NCBI GenBank assembly: GCA_023128855.1
Contig: JAGMDE010000076.1
Span: 1 to 9,970, forward strand
Source: Thermoplasmatales archaeon
GTDB taxonomy: Archaea > Thermoplasmatota > E2 > DHVEG-1
Length of the DNA stretch: 9,970 nt
Direction of reading: 5' to 3'
Each line of letters starts with the position of its first letter. The stretch's first letter is position 1. This document shows, in pieces, positions 6,210-9,970 of this stretch. The position numbers were made by a program, and so were the translations under genes. Under the pieces are notes generated by a model. The model saw only the letters and a program-made list of their open reading frames with translations, was not told the DNA's origin and did no database searches.

Positions 6210-7676
6210 TATCAAGATATCAGCGAGTAACCAAAGGTTATACAAAAGAACTGAAAACAAGAAATAGAATATTCTGATAAGATAATTCTTAGAAGTGGTC
6301 TTAGGGAGAAATGAATGCTTTTTAACTTTGTAACTGGTTTCTATACCCCAACGCTTACCATACAATAAGAAGAGTCTTTGAGCAAGATCCACATCATTCT
6401 CGTTGAATTGTTCATTTGTAGCAAATGCACGTTTTTTTCCTTCATCATCTTCAACAATTACCACATTGAAAAGTGAGTTTTCCATTTCATAATCATTGAT
6501 TACTGTTGGTGCTGGAAGTATTTCCAGGAGTTTCTTAATCCTGGAATTAGCAGTACATGGCATGAGGAATTTAAGTCTGAAATGTTTAATTGTATTAATT
6601 GATTTTGAATCAAAGAATCCACGGTCAGCATAGACTCGTTTGATCTTTATACGTTCTAGTGCATAAGTAAATAGTTTTTTGAGGATCTTTTCTTTAGTAT
6701 CAAAAGGTCCAACGGGCAATGCAAGAAGTGTGAATCTTTTTCCTGATTCAACGATGTTAATGGTTGCAAACTTGTAACATTTTGTAGTTCCTCGCTCTGG
6801 TTTTTTACCAACAACCATTGGAGCAGCTCTATCTCCATAAAAATACCATTCCGTATAATCTATTGCCACATCATACGATTTTCTCAGATCAATAACATTA
6901 GACTGTTTGGTCATTTCCCATAGGATTTCAAAAAGAGTGAGATACATTTTTTGAATTTCTTTCAAATCATTATGATTTTTAATATGATATAGTAGTGTAT
7001 CTGAGTTTGGACTTTTTTGTCCTTTGATTTCTTTGAAAGTTTTACTACCGTTTTCTGCAAAGTCTCTTGTCATTCCCATATGGATCATGAGATCAATGAA
7101 TTGTTTCTTCTTGTAGAGGCTGTTATAGTTTAGTTTAAAATCAATAAACGGTGAAAATCGTTTTTTTACAAGTTGACAAATCTCTCTGGTTTTCTTATCT
7201 CTAATATAATATTGATTTCTGGTCTTAGTCAGTTTTTTAATTTTCTTTGATTTCAGAGATATTATATCAAGTGTTATTCCAAATTTATCTGTGATTTCTT
7301 CAATTTTATCTGTGATAAAATCAAGCAATTCCTTAGTTTCACTGTTAAGTATATGGTTTTGGAAATATCCTATTTGTCTTCTGTTTGGTAGTTCTTTGAA
7401 TCCAAGTTGTATTGCTTCTTCCGGATGATTCTTTAAATGTTGTCTTGTTTGGGTTATGAATCTAAATTTCTTTAATCTCTGATAAAGAATGAATCTCATG
7501 AGGGATTCGTAGGAGAATTTAATTTTTCGATATTCTTGATGTTTTATTATCGATATGTCGAGTTTTTCTATGAAGTCAGCTATGCAGATATTTTTTTCTT
7601 TGTTGAATAGTTCGAACGTGTTATACATCTCCTTTTCAATTTTTGTTCTGGAGATATTTTGTTTGTTTGATTTCAT
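6114..7676 (-). CDS. DDE transposase, IS4-type superfamily (ISH3-like)
   Basis: A complete 520-residue transposase. The catalytic triad can be seen: Asp273 in AIDYTEW, Asp351 in VYADRGFFD, and Glu446 in YGKRWGIETSYKVKK. The last also carries the Y-x2-R-x3-E-x6-K signature of IS4-type enzymes (Tyr439, Arg442, Glu446, Lys453). The N-terminal 150 residues are basic and helical, as expected for a DNA-end-binding domain. It would cut and paste its own element by RNase-H-fold chemistry. The C-terminus is hydrophobic and then ends in DPGGG. No frameshift or internal stop is seen, so it may be active. The ATG at 7676 has TATATTACTA 26-35 nt upstream, which suits a leaderless transcript. The ISH3 assignment rests on recall of the DYTEWYFYG-type first-Asp region and archaeal context. 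Confidence 0.9.
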   Translation of the reverse strand: MKSNKQNISRTKIEKEMYNTFELFNKEKNICIADFIEKLDISIIKHQEYRKIKFSYESLMRFILYQRLKKFRFITQTRQHLKNHPEEAIQLGFKELPNRRQIGYFQNHILNSETKELLDFITDKIEEITDKFGITLDIISLKSKKIKKLTKTRNQYYIRDKKTREICQLVKKRFSPFIDFKLNYNSLYKKKQFIDLMIHMGMTRDFAENGSKTFKEIKGQKSPNSDTLLYHIKNHNDLKEIQKMYLTLFEILWEMTKQSNVIDLRKSYDVAIDYTEWYFYGDRAAPMVVGKKPERGTTKCYKFATINIVESGKRFTLLALPVGPFDTKEKILKKLFTYALERIKIKRVYADRGFFDSKSINTIKHFRLKFLMPCTANSRIKKLLEILPAPTVINDYEMENSLFNVVIVEDDEGKKRAFATNEQFNENDVDLAQRLFLLYGKRWGIETSYKVKKHSFLPKTTSKNYLIRIFYFLFSVLLYNLWLLADILIWLALFGEVKQDHLITSKYFGTILYTIDPGGG

Positions 7677-7690
7677 TTGGGATTACAACC

Positions 7691-7770
7691 TATATTACTA
7701 ATAGTAATATACTAATAGTAATATAATATATAAATGTACTGAATTAAGATTATATACTATTAGTAATATA
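7691..7770. promoter_or_regulatory. Shared promoter region with three palindromic sites
   Basis: This lies between the divergent transposase and zinc-ribbon genes. The decamer TAGTAATATA occurs at 7702-7711, 7716-7725 and 7761-7770. Each is preceded by TACTA plus one central base, giving a TACTA-N-TAGTA palindrome. The first site is perfect over 21 bp (7691-7711, 10-bp arms around 7701). Site centres are 7701, 7715 and 7760. Site 1 covers the TATA position of the transposase gene and site 3 covers that of the zinc-ribbon gene, so a bound protein would block both. Confidence 0.65.
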
Positions 7771-7773
7771 GCA

Positions 7774-7923
7774 ATGATAATGGCAAAGGTGATGCTTGAG
7801 GGATATAAATGCGAACGTTGTGGGCATGAGTGGCTACCACGAAATAAAAGAGAATATCCTAATGTATGTCCTAAATGTAAAAGCCCTTATTGGGATAAAC
7901 CAAGAAAAAAATCAAAAAATTGA
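7774..7923 (+). CDS. Small zinc-ribbon protein
   Basis: A 49-residue protein with four zinc-ligand cysteines in two knuckles: CERCGHEW (residues 13-20) and CPKCKSPYW (32-40). These are followed by a basic tail ending in KPRKKSKN. Proteins of this exact style (CGHEW...CPKCKSPYW) are common in archaea and some bacteria and are mostly of unknown role; nucleic-acid binding is a reasonable guess. Start choice is open between the ATGs at 7774 and 7780. Either lies about 20-27 nt after the ATTATATAC stretch, so the message may be leaderless. It is transcribed divergently from the transposase and shares its palindrome-rich promoter. It could be the protein that binds those sites, but nothing in the sequence proves that. 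Confidence 0.75.
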   Translation: MIMAKVMLEGYKCERCGHEWLPRNKREYPNVCPKCKSPYWDKPRKKSKN

Positions 7924-7926
7924 AAT

Positions 7927-8316
7927 TTAAATATTATATAAAAGTTTCATTTCACTATTAAATGACGTATTGGATAATAACATCCATTTGAAAATATAGA
8001 TTTTATATCTTTCTTCATTAGATAGGTTAGGAAATATTTCTTTAAGAAAATCTGAATAGTTTTTTCCTTCGTTTATTATATCAATTCTAATGTGTTGAAA
8101 CTTCCTCTCCATTTCTTGAGCAATCTCTTCTTCTAACCCAATTTTTTCAAATAGTGGTTTTCTTTTTTCTTCTAATAATTTTTTATGCTTTTTTTAAATG
8201 GAGTTATTACTTTTTCAAATAATTCACATGACTTTTTTATAAATCCATTTGCTGAAAAACAAATTAGAATTGATGAATTCAGGACGCTGAAAAGATTTTT
8301 TAGTCAAAGATCTCAT
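7927..8316 (-). pseudogene. Probably decayed gene of unknown family
   Basis: The clearest open stretch runs from 8112 (ATG) to a TAA at 7927-7929 and encodes 61 residues, with a mid-section NLSNEERYKIYIFKWMLLSN. The same frame extends upstream to about 8187 as charged, protein-like sequence (KHKKLLEEKRKPLFEKIGLE) until a stop just before a run of seven A. A second frame then reads plausibly (KKSCELFEKVITPFKK), and a third carries an ATG at 8316. This pattern suggests one gene of about 125 codons broken by two frameshifts. It ends 3 nt from the zinc-ribbon gene, tail to tail. AT-rich DNA can mimic this, and a 61-residue intact gene is also possible. Confidence 0.3.
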
Positions 8317-8473
8317 TAATTAAAATAAAAAAATTCTTTGTTTTTCCATTTGGATGTAATGTATGGGTACGATATAACATGAGTTTGGAAATTTTAGTTT
8401 TTAAAATTGATATGGTTTCTCCGTAATGGGCATGTTTTTAAAGAAGAATTTGTTTTGTTGCTTGAGGGAAAAA

Positions 8474-8788
8474 ATGCCATACCATGATATTGAAAGAGGC
8501 TGGTATAAATTAATGGACGATTGGAAAAATGGGACTGAAAGAGAAAAGGAAATTAGGAGAAAAATAATGGAAGGAATTAAAAGGTCTGGAAAAACTCCAC
8601 AAGAATATGTTAGAGAATTATGTGAAAAAAATAAAAGAAAGAATGAAAAAAGATTCAGAAAGTTAGATAAAAAAAATACTCCTAACATTGAACGAGCAAT
8701 AATTTTATGTGAATACATAGGTACTGCATTTCCGTTGGCATTAGCTGGTTATGTATATAATCCTTTCAACAAGAAACGGAAAAAATAA
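8474..8788 (+). CDS. Small basic protein of unknown function
   Basis: A 104-residue protein from the ATG at 8474, which has GAGG six bases upstream; an in-frame ATG at 8426 would add 16 residues but has no such site. The first two thirds are highly charged and probably helical, with many Lys, Arg and Glu (for example EREKEIRRKIMEGIKRSGKT and ELCEKNKRKNEKRFRKLDKK). The last third has a hydrophobic stretch (YIGTAFPLALAGYVYNPF) that may be a membrane helix or a buried helix, followed by a basic end. I do not recognise the family. It lies between two copies of the IS end, so it may have travelled with them or have been stranded there. Charge pattern and ribosome-binding site favour a real gene. 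Confidence 0.55.
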   Translation: MPYHDIERGWYKLMDDWKNGTEREKEIRRKIMEGIKRSGKTPQEYVRELCEKNKRKNEKRFRKLDKKNTPNIERAIILCEYIGTAFPLALAGYVYNPFNKKRKK

Positions 8789-8832
8789 TATCAGAAATTA
8801 TTTTGTATTTTAGTTTTGGATATTCTTTGGCG

Positions 8833-8839
8833 TTTTTTT
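8833..8839 (+). terminator. T-run, possible archaeal terminator
   Basis: Seven T residues, after a generally T-rich stretch, follow the small basic gene by 45 nt. Archaeal RNA polymerase stops at such runs without a hairpin. There is no independent support. Confidence 0.3.
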
Positions 8840-8855
8840 GCATTCGGAGGTACTG

Positions 8856-9150
8856 GGTTTCAGTAGTTCCGAAAGTGGTTAAAAACAGAAGGAAAACCGG
8901 GTAAAATTAGTGTATTGATAAAAGATTATAAGGAGTAGATCAAGAATTTCTATCTATTGAGATTAAAACTTGAAGATTTTTACTTAAAAAATCGAAAATA
9001 TGCCTGGTATAAATTAATTGAAAAGTGAATAATAAACCTGATTTGAATAGAATGTTATCCTCCTCCCGGGTCAATCGTATAAAGTATAGTTCCAAAGTAT
9101 TTTGAAGTAATAAGATGGTCTTGTTTTACCTCTCCAAAAAGAGCAAGCCA
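8856..9150. repeat. Direct repeat, copy B (truncated IS end)
   Basis: A second copy of the IS left end, about 91% identical to 5915-6209, in the same orientation and without gaps. Homology stops abruptly near 9150, so at least 80% of the element is missing. The flanking sequence differs from that of copy A on both sides. Confidence 0.9.
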
Positions 9151-9246
9151 GAGAAGCATGACAAGATTACCAAGTATCATGCGTCCTTTTGGGTATTCTT
9201 CTAAACCTTTCTCATAGATTTTTACTTCCTTTACCATAACTATCAA
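9055..9246 (-). pseudogene. Transposase C-terminal remnant
   Basis: The last 31 residues (LWLALFGEVKQDHLITSKYF and on to DPGGG) match the C-terminus of the intact transposase almost exactly. Six or seven residues before them are still loosely similar (NLVML against ADILI). Upstream of that, the open frame to the ATG at 9246 gives YEKGLEEYPKGRMILGN, which does not match the intact protein. None of the DDE residues remain. The 63-residue reading frame is therefore best treated as a fusion of a transposase tail to unrelated sequence, not a functional gene. Confidence 0.75.
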
Positions 9247-9575
9247 ATTATGGAATTCCTAGGAAATTAAATAATTTATGTGAAGAATTCCAAAGCATTA
9301 CTTTCCAAAACTCAAAATATCTTTGGTACTTTGAGTTTGAAAGTTATCAAAAAGGTATATCTGACCACAACACGATATATCTTTGGTATTCATTGCTCTG
9401 GTAAAGAATATCTACTTTTACAGGACTAGGTATTCTTAGTATAAAAGCGTATTTTTAACCAGTAAAAGTGTATTCAAATCTCGTATTGTCTGGTGGATGT
9501 GAGGATGATTGAATTAGAAAACAATCGCCCCTAAAAAACTATTTATATCGAAAATCGATATCGTAATTCGATATT
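9247..9575. other. 329-nt gene-free stretch with inverted repeats
   Basis: No credible coding frame was found. It holds an imperfect hairpin at 9301-9343 (CTTTC + AAACTCAAA against TTTGAGTTT + GAAAG, 13-nt loop) and a larger one at 9406-9475 (GAATA + ACTTTTAC against GTAAAAGT + TATTC, with a small ACTA/TAGT hairpin in its loop). The 12-mer ATATCTTTGGTA appears twice (9317-9328 and 9377-9388). The last 35 nt are the control region of the padR-like gene. Confidence 0.5.
9541..9574 (+). promoter_or_regulatory. TATA-like box and tandem operator of the PadR-family gene
   Basis: Two inverted repeats of the form ATATCG-N5-CGATAT overlap by four bases, at 9545-9561 and 9558-9574, with centres 13 bp apart. 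The second ends one base before the ATG. A TTTATAT box at 9542-9548 lies about 30 nt upstream of the start, suiting a leaderless message. The repeats overlap the box and the start, so a bound dimer pair would repress the gene; autoregulation by the PadR protein is the simplest reading. Confidence 0.7.
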
Positions 9576-9878
9576 ATGATTAAAAATCTATACAACGGAT
9601 TTATACGAATACACATAATCTATCATGCTACAGAAGAAAAAATATGTGGAATAGAGATAATAGAAGAACTCAGAAGACATGGATATACGGTAAGCCCTGG
9701 AACAGTTTATCCTATTTTACACAAAATGAACAACGATAAATTACTTGTTGCTCACAATGAAATCAAGGATGGTAAACGGCGCATTTATTACAAAGCAACA
9801 TCTCAAGGAAAAAAAGTATTAGACCAAACTCGTGAAAAAATCAAAGAACTTTACGATGAGGTCATACTTAATGAATAG
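9576..9878 (+). CDS. PadR-family transcriptional regulator
   Basis: A 100-residue protein of the short PadR type: a winged helix-turn-helix with almost no extra C-terminal domain. Diagnostic parts are IEIIEELRRHGYTVSPGTVY (recognition helix region, about 26-45), then PILHKMNNDKLL, and the wing GKRRIYYKATSQGKKVL (65-81). A short C-terminal helix should form the dimer. These proteins usually repress a nearby transporter or detoxification gene and are released by a small ligand. Its stop codon overlaps the start of an MFS transporter gene by 8 nt, so the two are translated from one message, and it probably controls its own operon through the paired palindromes upstream. The ligand cannot be inferred. 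Confidence 0.93.
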   Translation: MIKNLYNGFIRIHIIYHATEEKICGIEIIEELRRHGYTVSPGTVYPILHKMNNDKLLVAHNEIKDGKRRIYYKATSQGKKVLDQTREKIKELYDEVILNE

Positions 9879-9970
9879 AAAATCTTTTTTAAAAGGATTT
9901 ACAAGAAACCTGATAATTGTTGGTTTAGTTAGTTTATTTACTGATCTTAGCAGCCAAATGGTATTTCCAT
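9871..9970 (+). CDS. MFS transporter, N-terminal fragment (3' end outside window)
   Basis: The first 33 codons of a gene that begins inside the end of the PadR gene (shared ATGAATAG). The translation, a basic MNRKSFLKGFTRN followed by LIIVGLVSLFTDLSSQMVFP, is the start of a major-facilitator protein. The FTDLSSxMxxP motif in the first transmembrane helix is typical of a drug/metabolite efflux-type MFS group. Translational coupling to the regulator suggests an inducible efflux unit. Substrate unknown. Confidence 0.8.
   Translation, partial: MNRKSFLKGFTRNLIIVGLVSLFTDLSSQMVFP

Larger units (their letters stand above)
5915..7746 (-). mobile_element. ISH3-like insertion sequence (right end uncertain)
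   Basis: The left end is set at 5915, where sequence shared with the second, truncated copy at 8856 begins abruptly with GGTTTCAGTAGTTCCG. The element holds one transposase gene plus a 199-nt non-coding tail after its stop. The other end is not resolved: no good inverted copy of the left end is found to the right of the gene. The best candidate is a weak match sharing TACTGAA at about 7737-7743. No target duplication was identified. Confidence 0.6.

Noticed and set aside
7691..7770. CRISPR-like repeats
   Set aside because: The repeated unit is about 10-21 bp, irregularly spaced and palindromic between two promoters, with no spacers of constant length and no cas genes in the window.
7677..8400. 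Right terminal inverted repeat of the IS
   Set aside because: No inverted match to GGTTTCAGTAGTTCCG was found; the TACTGAA match near 7737 is only about 8 of 15 positions, too weak to define an end.
8401..8718. Minus-strand frame of 105 residues, rich in Phe, Leu and Ser
   Set aside because: It mirrors the lysine/glutamate-rich basic gene on the plus strand, which has the better start site; hydrophobic composition here is a by-product of antisense reading of AAA/GAA codons.
9055..9246. Independent 63-residue gene
   Set aside because: Its last half is the transposase C-terminus; it is explained as a truncated IS remnant.

Overview
The window looks like a piece of an AT-rich archaeal chromosome. 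The signs are an archaeal-type 8-oxoguanine glycosylase (Ogg2, like the Methanocaldococcus protein), a GGTGAT ribosome-binding site, TATA-like boxes about 25-35 nt before several starts (leaderless style), and an ISH3-like transposase. The lineage cannot be fixed from this sequence. Two acyl-CoA dehydrogenases suggest an organism that oxidises fatty or branched acyl-CoAs.

Left third (1-3420): the C-terminal part of one acyl-CoA dehydrogenase runs rightward and meets a second, complete acyl-CoA dehydrogenase running leftward, with stop codons 4 nt apart. Further right on the minus strand is a two-gene metal(loid) resistance unit. It consists of a CadC-like ArsR/SmtB repressor followed 4 nt later by a UPF0718/ArsP-type permease, with a perfect 24-bp inverted repeat in front of the repressor.

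Middle (3464-5660): the highlight is an ogg gene interrupted in frame by an apparently complete 513-residue intein carrying a two-motif LAGLIDADG homing endonuclease. The intein sits three residues after the catalytic lysine and before the catalytic aspartate, so the host enzyme should be inactive until protein splicing restores a 207-residue glycosylase.

Right (5650-9250): this is an accessory region. It holds a C-terminal gene scrap, an intact ISH3-like transposase with a 199-nt non-coding tail, a divergent small zinc-ribbon gene sharing a promoter region with three copies of a palindromic motif, a probably decayed gene, a small basic unknown protein, and a truncated second copy of the same IS end (about 91% identical over 295 nt, by hand count).

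Right edge (9250-9970): a 329-nt gene-free stretch with imperfect inverted repeats is followed by a PadR-family regulator. Two overlapping ATATCG-N5-CGATAT operator-like sites lie just before its start, and its end overlaps the start of an MFS transporter that leaves the window.
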